Origin: Spirilliplanes yamanashiensis
GTDB lineage: Bacteria; Actinomycetota; Actinomycetes; Mycobacteriales; Micromonosporaceae
DNA length: 64,000 nucleotides
Assembly: GCF_016863475.1 (NCBI RefSeq)
Contig: NZ_BOOY01000008.1
Span: forward strand, 285,925 to 349,924
Reading direction: 5' to 3'
The notes under the pieces were generated by a model that was not told where the DNA came from, searched no databases, and worked only from the letters and a program-made list of their open reading frames with translations. Made by a program: the position numbers and the translations under genes. Shown one piece after another: positions 55,081 through 63,019 of this stretch. Positions within the stretch are counted from its first letter, which is position 1; each line of letters begins with the position of its first letter.

Positions 55081-56751
55081 GTGGGACGCATCGATGACCT
55101 CGCCAACCGCTACGTCGCGGAATGGGCGCCGCTGAGCCCGACCGGCGCCACCTACGTCGGCATCGCCGGCTACGACGACACGATCGACGACCTGTCGCCG
55201 GAGGGGTACGAGGCGCAGGCCGGCCTGGTGCGCCGCACGCTGACGGAGCTCGAAGCGGTCACGCCGGAGTCCGAGGACGAGCGGGTCGCGCAGGAGGCGA
55301 TGACGGAGCGGCTGGGCCTGGAGCTGGCCCGGCACGAGGCCGGCATGACGGCGAGCGACGTCAACGTCATCTCCAGCGCCCTGCACAGCGTCCGCATGGT
55401 CTTCGACCTGATGCCCACCGACGGCGAGGAGGCCGTGGCGAACATCGCGGCCCGGCTGGGCCAGGTGCCGCGCGCCCTCGACCAGTACCGGCGCACGCTC
55501 GTCGAGTACGCCGACCGGGGCCACGTCAGCGCCCGCGCCCAGCTGGCGGCCGTGGCCGAGCAGTGCGACGCGTGGACCGACCCGGCGCGCGACGACTTCT
55601 TCCACGCGCTGACCGGCCGGCTCACCGCCCAGGGCGCGCTGGCGGCCGACCTGCGCCGCTCGGCGGCCGCGGCGACGGCGGCCACGGCCGCGTTCGGCCA
55701 GTTCCTGCGCGACGAGCTGGCGCCGCGCGGCCGGGAGAAGCAGGCCGCCGGGCGCGAGCGCTACGAGCTGGCGTCGCGCTACTTCCTCGGCGCGACCGTC
55801 GACCTGGACGAGACGTACGCGTGGGGCTTCGACGAGCTGGCCCGGCTCGAGGCGCAGATGCGCGCGGTGGCGGCGGACATCGTCGGCCCGGGCGCGAGCA
55901 TCGACGACGCGGTGGCCGCGCTGGACGCCGACCCGGCCCGGCAGATCCAGGGCAAGGAGGCGTTCCGCGACTGGATGCAGCAGCTCGCGGAGAACGCGGT
56001 CAGCGAGCTGAACGGCACCCACTTCGACATCCCGGAGCAGGTGCGCCGCATCGAGTGCTGCCTGGCCCCGACCAGCGACGGCGGCATCTACTACACCGGC
56101 CCGAGCGAGGACTTCAGCCGGCCCGGCCGCATGTGGTGGGCGGTGCCGGAGGGCATCACCGAGTTCTCCACCTGGCGCGAGGTGACGACGGTCTACCACG
56201 AGGGCGTGCCCGGCCATCACCTCCAGGTGGGCCAGACGCAGGTGCGCGCGGAGTCGCTGAACCGCTGGCAGCGGCTGCTCGCGTGGTGCTCGGGGCACGG
56301 CGAGGGCTGGGCGCTGTACGCCGAGCGGCTCATGGACGACCTGGGTTACCTGACCGACCCGGGCAACCGGCTCGGCATGCTCGACGGGCAGTCGATGCGC
56401 GCGGCGCGGGTCATCGTCGACATCGGCATGCACCTGGAGCTGGAGATCCCGCGCGACAACCCGTTCGGCTTCCGGCCGGGCGAGCGGTGGACGCCCGAGC
56501 TGGGCTGGGAGTTCCTGCGGGCGCACTGCCGCATGCCCGACGAGTTCCTGCGGTTCGAGCTGAACCGTTACCTGGGGTGGCCGGGGCAGGCGCCGTCGTA
56601 CAAGGTCGGCGAGCGCATCTGGTTGCAGGCGCGAGACGACGCAAAGGCCCGCAAGGGCGCCGATTTCGACCTCAAGGCGTTCCACCGCCAGGCCCTCGAT
56701 CTGGGGTCGCTCGGCCTGGATCCGCTGCGCCGCGCGCTCGCCCGGCTCTGA
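55081..56751 (+). CDS. DUF885 metallohydrolase-like protein
   Basis: A 556-residue protein of the DUF885 family (metallocarboxypeptidase-like). VYHEGVPGHHLQ (373-380) is the conserved HExxxHH motif of this family, followed by GHGEGWALYAERLMDDLGYL with the third ligand Glu. The N-terminal helices and AWCSGHGEGW region are typical. Such enzymes are thought to be zinc peptidases; substrate unknown. GTG 55081. A 442-base region without a gene follows. Confidence 0.9.
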   Translation: MGRIDDLANRYVAEWAPLSPTGATYVGIAGYDDTIDDLSPEGYEAQAGLVRRTLTELEAVTPESEDERVAQEAMTERLGLELARHEAGMTASDVNVISSALHSVRMVFDLMPTDGEEAVANIAARLGQVPRALDQYRRTLVEYADRGHVSARAQLAAVAEQCDAWTDPARDDFFHALTGRLTAQGALAADLRRSAAAATAATAAFGQFLRDELAPRGREKQAAGRERYELASRYFLGATVDLDETYAWGFDELARLEAQMRAVAADIVGPGASIDDAVAALDADPARQIQGKEAFRDWMQQLAENAVSELNGTHFDIPEQVRRIECCLAPTSDGGIYYTGPSEDFSRPGRMWWAVPEGITEFSTWREVTTVYHEGVPGHHLQVGQTQVRAESLNRWQRLLAWCSGHGEGWALYAERLMDDLGYLTDPGNRLGMLDGQSMRAARVIVDIGMHLELEIPRDNPFGFRPGERWTPELGWEFLRAHCRMPDEFLRFELNRYLGWPGQAPSYKVGERIWLQARDDAKARKGADFDLKAFHRQALDLGSLGLDPLRRALARL

Positions 56752-57193
56752 TTTCCCGTACATATCGGACGCTAGATCGTAGTCGTACGATCACTCTGCG
56801 CACACCCTGCAGCGCTGTGCAGTGTTACCCGCACGTTCGGTGACGGGCCGGACATCCGTCCAGGGTGGATCGGGCACACCCGCCGGCCCGCCGCGGTGAT
56901 CGGCCGATCGCACGTCGGGATGAGCCTTTCCCCACCATCTACTGTGGAGACGAAGCCTCCGCGCACCGGCGTCCGCGGCGGACGGAGCGGCAGTTGAGCG
57001 CCACCCGCGCCCGCGTCCATAGCCGGGACGGACGAAAGCCGACTCGTCCGTTCAGCCGGGCAAAGTTGGGCCGTCGGAAAGGGGCCGCCGAGAATCTTTC
57101 TCGGATAGATTGACTCGGATCGGTGCGCGACGCGGTCACTGTGGGTGATCGCCGATCGGGGCACAGAATGTGCGATTCGGCGGAGGCAGGCAC
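56752..57193. other. Non-coding region upstream of the conservon operon
   Basis: No convincing gene in 442 bases. It holds an inverted repeat GATCGTA-gtcg-TACGATC (56775-56792) just after the DUF885 stop, then AT-poor sequence. Near 57097-57120 it has TTTCTCGGATAGATTGACTCGG, from which a TTGACT -35-like element could serve the downstream operon. No riboswitch-like structure was recognised. It probably carries the promoters of the signalling operon. Confidence 0.5.
56775..56792. promoter_or_regulatory. Inverted repeat after the DUF885 gene
   Basis: GATCGTA and TACGATC form a perfect 7-bp repeat around four bases, 23 bases past the stop. Without a T-run it is either a weak terminator or an operator for the downstream operon. 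Confidence 0.35.
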
Positions 57194-58327
57194 ATGTCAG
57201 GCACGGTGGAGGACCGGCGGGGCCGGGTTCGCTCCGCTCTCGCGGCTCTCGTGGTGGTGGCCCTGCTCGTCCCGACCGGCATGCTGTTCCTGCAGCTGCG
57301 GCAGGCGACCGCCGACGACCTCGACCAGTCCCGCGGCGAGCGCGACGCGATCACATACATCACCCGGCTGATGCCGCTGCTCACGGCGCTCACCGACGTG
57401 CAGAGCACCGCCCTGCAGGGCCGCGGCGCCACGTCGCCCGCCCTCGACCAGGCCGTCGCCGCCGTCACCGAGGCCGACCAGCAGCTCGGCGCCGACCTCG
57501 GCACCCGCGAGCGGTGGGCGGGCCTGCGCCGCACCATCACCGGCCTCGCCGAGGCCCCCGCCGGCGACCCGGCCCAGACCCTCCAGGCACACCTGGAGAG
57601 CACCGACCTGCTGCTCGCGCTGTTCGACGCCGTCCGCGACAACTCGGGCCTCGACCGCGACCCCGACAGCGACATCTCCCACCTGCAGCAGGCCGTCGCC
57701 GTCGACCTGCCGGAGGCCATCGTCTACGGCACCCGCGCCTCCGACCTCGCGCTGGTGCTGCCCAACCTGCCCTCCGGCATCGTCAAGACGCAGGTCGGCA
57801 CCGGCCTCGCGGCGGCCACCGCCGGCACCGAGCTCGCCGTCAACCGGCTCACCGACAACCTGCAGCGGGCCGTCGACGACACCGCCAGCCGCACCCTCAG
57901 CAGCAGCCTGCTCGGCGCGCTCGACCGGTTCCGCCGCGGCGTCGAGGCGCTGGTGCAGGCCACCGCCGCCCCCACCCCCAGCGCGGCCGCCCTCACCGCC
58001 GCGCGCGGCGACCTCACCCAGGGCCTCAACGGCCTGAGCGGCACCATCCTCACCGAGACCGGCCAGCTGCTCCGGACCCGCATCGACGACCTGGAGAACG
58101 ACCGGCTCACCCAGTACGCCGTCGCCGGCGGCGCGGTGCTGCTCGCCCTGCTCGGGCTGGTCATCCTGTTCGCCCGCCGGCGCCGCACGGCGATCCCCGC
58201 CCCGGCGCGCCCGCGCGGCAGCGGCTCGCCCGACGGGCGCCCCGACGAACTCCGCGCCGACCTGCTGGCCGCGTACACGGCCGACGGCGACCCGACACGC
58301 AGGGAGCGGTCCGGTGCACTTCGGTAG
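57194..58327 (+). CDS. Bitopic membrane protein with NIT-like external helical domain
   Basis: A 377-residue protein. TM1 (about residues 16-34, LAALVVVALLVPTGMLFLQL) and TM2 (about 313-333, YAVAGGAVLLALLGLVILFA) enclose an external, mostly helical region (SRGERDAITYITRLMPLLTALTDVQSTALQGRG..., TGQLLRTRIDDLENDRL). The repeated helices resemble the sensory half of the next protein. No kinase or HAMP part is present. ATG 57194 has CGGAGGCAGG upstream (an in-frame GTG at 57170 is possible). Its end overlaps the kinase start by 14 bases, so it belongs to the operon and may tune the sensor. Family not recognised. Confidence 0.75.
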   Translation: MSGTVEDRRGRVRSALAALVVVALLVPTGMLFLQLRQATADDLDQSRGERDAITYITRLMPLLTALTDVQSTALQGRGATSPALDQAVAAVTEADQQLGADLGTRERWAGLRRTITGLAEAPAGDPAQTLQAHLESTDLLLALFDAVRDNSGLDRDPDSDISHLQQAVAVDLPEAIVYGTRASDLALVLPNLPSGIVKTQVGTGLAAATAGTELAVNRLTDNLQRAVDDTASRTLSSSLLGALDRFRRGVEALVQATAAPTPSAAALTAARGDLTQGLNGLSGTILTETGQLLRTRIDDLENDRLTQYAVAGGAVLLALLGLVILFARRRRTAIPAPARPRGSGSPDGRPDELRADLLAAYTADGDPTRRERSGALR

Positions 58328-60956
58328 GTTCCGCATCCTCGGCAAGCTGACGCTGCTCGTCCTCGTCCCGCTGCTCGGCGTCGTCGCGCTCACCGTGCCG
58401 ATCGTCGTCAACCGGGTCGACGCCGCCCGGCAGGCCCAGCGCACCGCCGACGCCGTCGAGCTGGCCGGCGAGGTCGGCTCCGCGCTGCAGGAGCTCCAGG
58501 AGGAGCGCCTGCTGTCCATCGGCTACCTGTTCGGCCTCGTGCAGCGTCCCGAACTCGTCGTGCAGAGCGCCAAGGTCGACGACCGCATCGACCGCCTCCA
58601 CCGCCTCGACCAGGAGCTTTCGCCCCAGCTGCGGCAGGCCCTCGAGTGGGTCGGCAACCTCGACCGCACCCGCGAGCAGGTGCTGGCGCGCAAGGCCCGG
58701 CCCGACTTCATCATCAACGACTTCACCAACGTCGTCACGCCCATCATCGACGCGCTGGGGCTGACCCGGCAGGCCGACCTCACCACCGCCGCCGGGCGGC
58801 AGGTCTTCGCGCTCGACTCCGTGCTGCGCACCGACGACATGATCAGCCAGGCGTCCGGCCTGCTCACCAGCGCCGTCGTCACCAAGGAACCCGGCTTCGT
58901 CGGGCTGTTCTCGCAGAAGCTCGTCGAGCTGCAGGTCGTCGTCATCCGGTTCGGCAGCTTCGCCACCGTCCCGCAGACCGAGCTGTACCTGCTCGCGCAG
59001 GAGTCGTTCATCTCCCGCGCCGGCCGCGACTTCTTCACCATCGCCGCCACCGACCCCGCCCGCGCCGTGCAGACGCTCAACGTCCAGTCGCTGTTCCCGT
59101 CGCTGCGGTCCGTCATCGTGCTCGGCCGGTTCCTGGAGAACCGCATCGAGGCGGACGTGACCGCCGCCGTCACCGACGCCCGCACCACCGCGACGCGCAC
59201 CGCGTACACCGTCTCCGGGCTGTCCATCGCCCTGCTGGTGCTGGTGTTCGGCCTGTCGATCCTCATGGCCCGCGCGGTCGCCCGGCCGCTGCAGCGCCTC
59301 ACCGTCTCCGCCGACCGCATCGCCCGGGCCGCCGGCACGGAGCTGGAACGCGTCGCCGACGACGACGCCGCCGACGCCGTCCGGCCGATCCGGCTCGACC
59401 CCGTCGACGTCCAGGCGCGCGACGAGATCGGCGACCTCGCCCGGGCGTTCGAACGGGTCCAGGCCACCGCCGTGCAGCTGGTCGAGCGGCAGATCGCCGG
59501 CCGGCGCAACGTCGCGCAGATGTTCGGCCACGTCGGCCGCCGCACGCAGAACCTCGTCGGCCGCCAGCTCAGCCTCATCGACGCCCTCGAACGCCGCGAG
59601 ACCGACGCCGACCGCCTCGGCGAGCTGTACCGGCTCGACCACATGTCCAGCCGCCTGCGCCGCAACGCCAGCAGCCTCGTCGTGCTGTCCGGCGGCGCCG
59701 GCGCCAACGAGTACATGGAGCCGCTGCCGCTGGCCGAGGTCGTCCGCCTCGCCCTCGGCGAGATCGAGGACTACACCCGCGTCGACGTGGAGGTCCCCGA
59801 GGACCTCGTCGTCATGCCCGCCCTCGTCGCCGACCTCACCCTGCTGCTCGCCGAGCTGATGGAGAACGCCACCTCGTTCTCGCCGCCGCACACCCGGGTC
59901 ACCGTGGCCGCCGCCGGCGGCGCGTCCGGCGGCGCCCGGCTCGCCGTCGTCGACCACGGCCTCGGCCTGCCCGCCGAGCGCCTCGCCGAGGAGAACGCCC
60001 GGCTGGCCCGCCGCGAACGCCTCGACCTGGCGCCCACCGAGGTGCTCGGCCTGTTCGTCGTCGGCCGCCTCGCCCGCCGCCACGGCCTGACCGTCAACCT
60101 CACCGACACCCCCGACGGCGGCCTCACCGCCTGGGTCGAGCTGTCGCCCGAGCACCTGCTCACCCGGCCCGAGAGCTTGCCCGCCCGCGGCCCCGCCGGG
60201 GCCGGCGCCACCGAGATGACCCCGCTCATCGCCGGCGCCGCCGCCCGGTCCGTGCCCGGCAGCGCCCAGCCGTTCGACCCGGTCGCCCTCAGCCGCGCCA
60301 CCCGCACCCTGGAGGCCGGCCGGTCCTGGAACGCGTTCCAGCCGCTGCGCCGCGCCGAACCGCAACCCGCCGTCGTCGACGCCGAGTCGTGGAGCGAGCC
60401 GGCCCTCGACGTCGCGTTCGACGTGCCCGTCGCGCCCGACTCCCCCGGCTACGTCGTCGAGGTGCCGCGCCAGCGCAACGTGCCGTCCTACCTGGACGAG
60501 CCCGCCGACCTGCCGCAGCGCCGCGCCGCCACCGCGCACAACGGCCTGCGCCGCCGGGTGCCCGGCGCGCACGTGCCCGAGCAGCGCCAGCCGCGGGTCG
60601 CCATCAACCCGCCCTCCGCCGCCGACGCCGTCGCCGCCCGCGACCTCGTCGAATCCATCGAGGCCGGCGTCACCCGCGCGCAGTGGGACGTCGTCGAGCA
60701 CGAGGTCGACTGGGTGCCCGTGGACCCGGCCGCCGTGCCGCAGTCCCCCGCCCCCGACGAGGCGCCCAAGCTGATGCGCCGCACCCCCGGCGCCACGCTG
60801 CCGGACATGCCCCCGCCGGCCCGGACGGCAGCGCCGCCGTCACCGCCGCAGCAGCTCGACCCGGACGAGGCCCGGGCGATGATCGAGCAGTTCGAGTACG
60901 GAGTCGCGATGGCCATGCGCGACGCCCAGCCACAACCCGAGGGACAGCCCAGATGA
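58314..60956 (+). CDS. Conservon sensor kinase with NIT domain (CvnA-like)
   Basis: An 880-residue sensor of the actinobacterial conservon type. TM1 (about 10-30), then a nitrate/nitrite-sensing (NIT) type external domain (LQELQEERLLSIGYLFGLVQ), TM2 (about 301-321), HAMP, a helical stretch with LDHMSSRLRRNASSLVVLSGG (dimerisation/H-box-like), and a HATPase domain (ELMENATSFSPPHTRV, VVDHGLGL, GLFVVGRLARRHGLTV). The C-terminal 250 residues are Pro/Ala-rich and mostly disordered. GTG 58314 overlaps the preceding gene. These proteins sense a ligand and act through the following small proteins. Confidence 0.9.
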   Translation: MHFGRFRILGKLTLLVLVPLLGVVALTVPIVVNRVDAARQAQRTADAVELAGEVGSALQELQEERLLSIGYLFGLVQRPELVVQSAKVDDRIDRLHRLDQELSPQLRQALEWVGNLDRTREQVLARKARPDFIINDFTNVVTPIIDALGLTRQADLTTAAGRQVFALDSVLRTDDMISQASGLLTSAVVTKEPGFVGLFSQKLVELQVVVIRFGSFATVPQTELYLLAQESFISRAGRDFFTIAATDPARAVQTLNVQSLFPSLRSVIVLGRFLENRIEADVTAAVTDARTTATRTAYTVSGLSIALLVLVFGLSILMARAVARPLQRLTVSADRIARAAGTELERVADDDAADAVRPIRLDPVDVQARDEIGDLARAFERVQATAVQLVERQIAGRRNVAQMFGHVGRRTQNLVGRQLSLIDALERRETDADRLGELYRLDHMSSRLRRNASSLVVLSGGAGANEYMEPLPLAEVVRLALGEIEDYTRVDVEVPEDLVVMPALVADLTLLLAELMENATSFSPPHTRVTVAAAGGASGGARLAVVDHGLGLPAERLAEENARLARRERLDLAPTEVLGLFVVGRLARRHGLTVNLTDTPDGGLTAWVELSPEHLLTRPESLPARGPAGAGATEMTPLIAGAAARSVPGSAQPFDPVALSRATRTLEAGRSWNAFQPLRRAEPQPAVVDAESWSEPALDVAFDVPVAPDSPGYVVEVPRQRNVPSYLDEPADLPQRRAATAHNGLRRRVPGAHVPEQRQPRVAINPPSAADAVAARDLVESIEAGVTRAQWDVVEHEVDWVPVDPAAVPQSPAPDEAPKLMRRTPGATLPDMPPPARTAAPPSPPQQLDPDEARAMIEQFEYGVAMAMRDAQPQPEGQPR

Positions 60957-61417
60957 CGATGCCCTACTCCACGGACACCCAGCCGCAGCGCGGTGGCGCG
61001 CAGCTCAGCGCGGAGGCGAAAACCTTCAACTGGCTGCTGGACTCGTTCACCACCGGCACGGCCGGCGTCGTCGAGGCGATCGCGGTCTCCTCGGACGGGC
61101 TGCTGATGGCCATGTCGTCCATCAAGGACCGGGCCAACGCCGAACGCCTCGCCGCCGTCGTGTCCGGCCTGACCAGCCTCGCCGGCGGCGCCGCCAGCTG
61201 GTACGCGCTCGGCGGCCTCAACCGCGTCATCATCGACATGGCCGACGGGTACCTGCTGGTCACGTCCATCAGCGCCGGCTCGGTCCTCGGCGTCATCGCC
61301 GACCGCACCGCCAACCTCGGCACCCTGGCGTACGAGATGACCCTCTTCGCCACCCGCGCCGGCGGGGCACTCAGCCCGCGCCTCATCGCCGAACTGAAGA
61401 ACGCCGTCCAGTCATGA
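60953..61417 (+). CDS. Roadblock/LC7 domain protein (CvnB-like)
   Basis: A 154-residue roadblock/LC7 protein: TFNWLLDSFTTGTAGVVEAIAVSSDGLLMAMSSIKDRANAERLAAVVSGLTSLAGGAA, then NRVIIDMADGYLLVTSISAGSVLGVIADRTANLGTLAYEMTLF. It is the scaffold or GTPase-regulatory partner in conservons. ATG 60953 overlaps the kinase stop (ATGA). Family assignment is firm. Confidence 0.94.
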   Translation: MTMPYSTDTQPQRGGAQLSAEAKTFNWLLDSFTTGTAGVVEAIAVSSDGLLMAMSSIKDRANAERLAAVVSGLTSLAGGAASWYALGGLNRVIIDMADGYLLVTSISAGSVLGVIADRTANLGTLAYEMTLFATRAGGALSPRLIAELKNAVQS

Positions 61418-61866
61418 GACCGCCGGCCGACCCGGGCGCCCCGGACCCGGCCGGCGTGCCGGGCGTCCGGCCGTACCTGACCGGCCGGCCCCCGGGCGGA
61501 CGCCGCGCGATCGCCGGCCCACCGGCCGACGCCCCCGAACCCCCCGCGCTGCGCCCCTTCGTCATCACCGCCGGCCGCGTCAACGCCGCCGACCCCGACA
61601 TCGGCATGGAAACCCAGGTCACCCGCCACCCCGGCGCCCTGCCCGCCCCCCTGCCACCCGAGTCGCGGGCCATCGTGGCGCTGTGCGAACGGCCGCTGTC
61701 CGTCGCGGAGATCTCGGCGAAACTGCGGATGCACCTCGGCGTGACCCGCATCCTCGTCGGCGACCTGCGCGCCGCCGGCCAGCTGGACGTCCACGTGATC
61801 AGCAGCGACTTTCCCGACCCCGAGACCATCATGCGAGTGATTCGTGGACTTCGTGCCATTTCATGA
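61414..61866 (+). CDS. DUF742 protein (CvnC-like)
   Basis: A 150-residue protein. RPFVITAGRVNAADPDIGMETQVTRHPG and PLSVAEISAKLRMHLGVTRILVGDLRAAGQLDVHV form the winged-helix DUF742 core, the third conservon component. The N-terminal 40 residues are Pro/Gly-rich. ATG 61414 overlaps the roadblock stop (ATGA), and its end overlaps the GTPase start by 23 bases. Confidence 0.93.
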   Translation: MRPPADPGAPDPAGVPGVRPYLTGRPPGGRRAIAGPPADAPEPPALRPFVITAGRVNAADPDIGMETQVTRHPGALPAPLPPESRAIVALCERPLSVAEISAKLRMHLGVTRILVGDLRAAGQLDVHVISSDFPDPETIMRVIRGLRAIS

Positions 61867-62935
61867 CCGGGCCGTGGGCACCGCCCGGGTACCGGACCAG
61901 CCCGACCACGGCACCCCGCCCGAACCCACCTCCCCCGCGGCCTACGGCTCCCCGGCCGCCTACGGCTCCCCGGCCGCCTACGGCTCCCCCGCCGCTTACG
62001 GCTCCACCCCCGCGTATGGCTCCACCCCCGCTTCCTCCGGCGATCGCGCTCCCTCCGCCTACGGCTACGGCGACCCGGCCTCCTCCTCTTCCGCCTACGG
62101 CGAGCCCGCCGCCTCGACCTACGGCGGCCCGGCCGCTTCCTCCTTCGGGGCCCCCACCTCCGGCGAGCCCGCCGCCTCCGCCTACGGCGAGCCCGCCACC
62201 TCGGCCCACGGCGGGTCCGGCGCGGGTCATTACGGCGGCGGGTCCAGCCATGGCCCCTCCACCCACGGCGGAAGCGGGACCGGCTACGGCGGCGCCGCCA
62301 TGCCGAACACGGGCCCCATGCCGATGGCCGGGCGGCACGCCGCCCCGCCCCCGCCGCCGTCCCCGGTGACCGCACCCCCGCTCCCCGTCAAGATCATCGT
62401 GGCGGGCGGGTTCGGCGTCGGGAAGACCACCACCGTGCGCGCCATATCCGAGATCGCCCCGCTCACCACCGAGGCGGAGATGACCACGGCCGGCATCGGC
62501 GTCGACGAGCCCGGCGAGGCCTCCGGCAAGACCACCACCACGATCGCGATGGACTTCGGCTGCGTCACGATCGACCAGAGCCTCAAGCTGTACCTGTTCG
62601 GCACGCCGGGCCAGTCGCGGTTCGCGTTCATGTGGGACGACCTGATCAAGGGCGCCCTGGGCGCGCTCGTCGTCGTGGACACCTCCCGCCTCGACGACTG
62701 CTACCCGGCCGTGGACTACTTCGAGCGGGCCGGCCTGCCGTTCGTGGTGGGCATCAACACGTTCCACGGGCAGCTCGGCTACAACATCGACGAGGTGCGG
62801 TGGGCGCTCGCGGTGAGCGACCATGTGCCCGTGCTGGCGTTCGACGCCCGGTTCCGGGCCAGTGTCCGGGACGCCCTGCTTGTCGTCCTCGATCAGGCGC
62901 TGGATCGGGCCATCACGATGAAAGCGGCCACGTAG
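61844..62935 (+). CDS. Conservon GTPase (CvnD-like) with a Tyr/Ser/Ala repeat extension
   Basis: A 363-residue protein, GTG 61844. The last 180 residues are the normal conservon GTPase: IIVAGGFGVGKTTTVRAIS (P-loop, about 185-203), TTAGIGVDEPGEAS, FGTPGQSRFAFMW (switch II), VVVDTSRLDDCYPAVDYFE and GINTFHG (the NKxD-like motif). Residues about 25-180 are an unusual extension: six tandem copies of a unit like SPAAYG, then diverged (S/P)(A)YG(E/G) units with many Tyr and Gly. CvnD proteins I know are about 190-200 residues, without this. It may drive condensation or be phosphorylated; inference only. Confidence 0.88.
   Translation: MDFVPFHDRAVGTARVPDQPDHGTPPEPTSPAAYGSPAAYGSPAAYGSPAAYGSTPAYGSTPASSGDRAPSAYGYGDPASSSSAYGEPAASTYGGPAASSFGAPTSGEPAASAYGEPATSAHGGSGAGHYGGGSSHGPSTHGGSGTGYGGAAMPNTGPMPMAGRHAAPPPPPSPVTAPPLPVKIIVAGGFGVGKTTTVRAISEIAPLTTEAEMTTAGIGVDEPGEASGKTTTTIAMDFGCVTIDQSLKLYLFGTPGQSRFAFMWDDLIKGALGALVVVDTSRLDDCYPAVDYFERAGLPFVVGINTFHGQLGYNIDEVRWALAVSDHVPVLAFDARFRASVRDALLVVLDQALDRAITMKAAT
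61931..62032 (+). repeat. Tandem 15- to 18-bp repeat encoding PAAYGS units
   Basis: Near-identical units (GCCTACGGCTCCCCG) encode PAAYGS or PAYGST in frame in the conservon GTPase. At least four are almost perfect. Being in a coding region and a multiple of three, they can change in number without a frameshift. Confidence 0.7.
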
Positions 62936-63019
62936 CGATGCGGTTTGTCCGCCTCGTCCGGCAGACTTTTGCGGCGTGGCACCATCGGCAGGCAGAGTGG
63001 TGAGCGGGAGGTTGCTGAC

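Noticed and set aside
57197..60701. Long minus-strand frames opposite the conservon genes
   Set aside because: They mirror the codon bias of the plus-strand genes, which have clear domains, and have no motif of their own.
62938..63003. A 21-codon ORF between the GTPase and the repeat gene
   Set aside because: It lacks a ribosome-binding site and its composition (MRFVRLVRQTFAAWHHRQ) is not distinctive. It may be chance.
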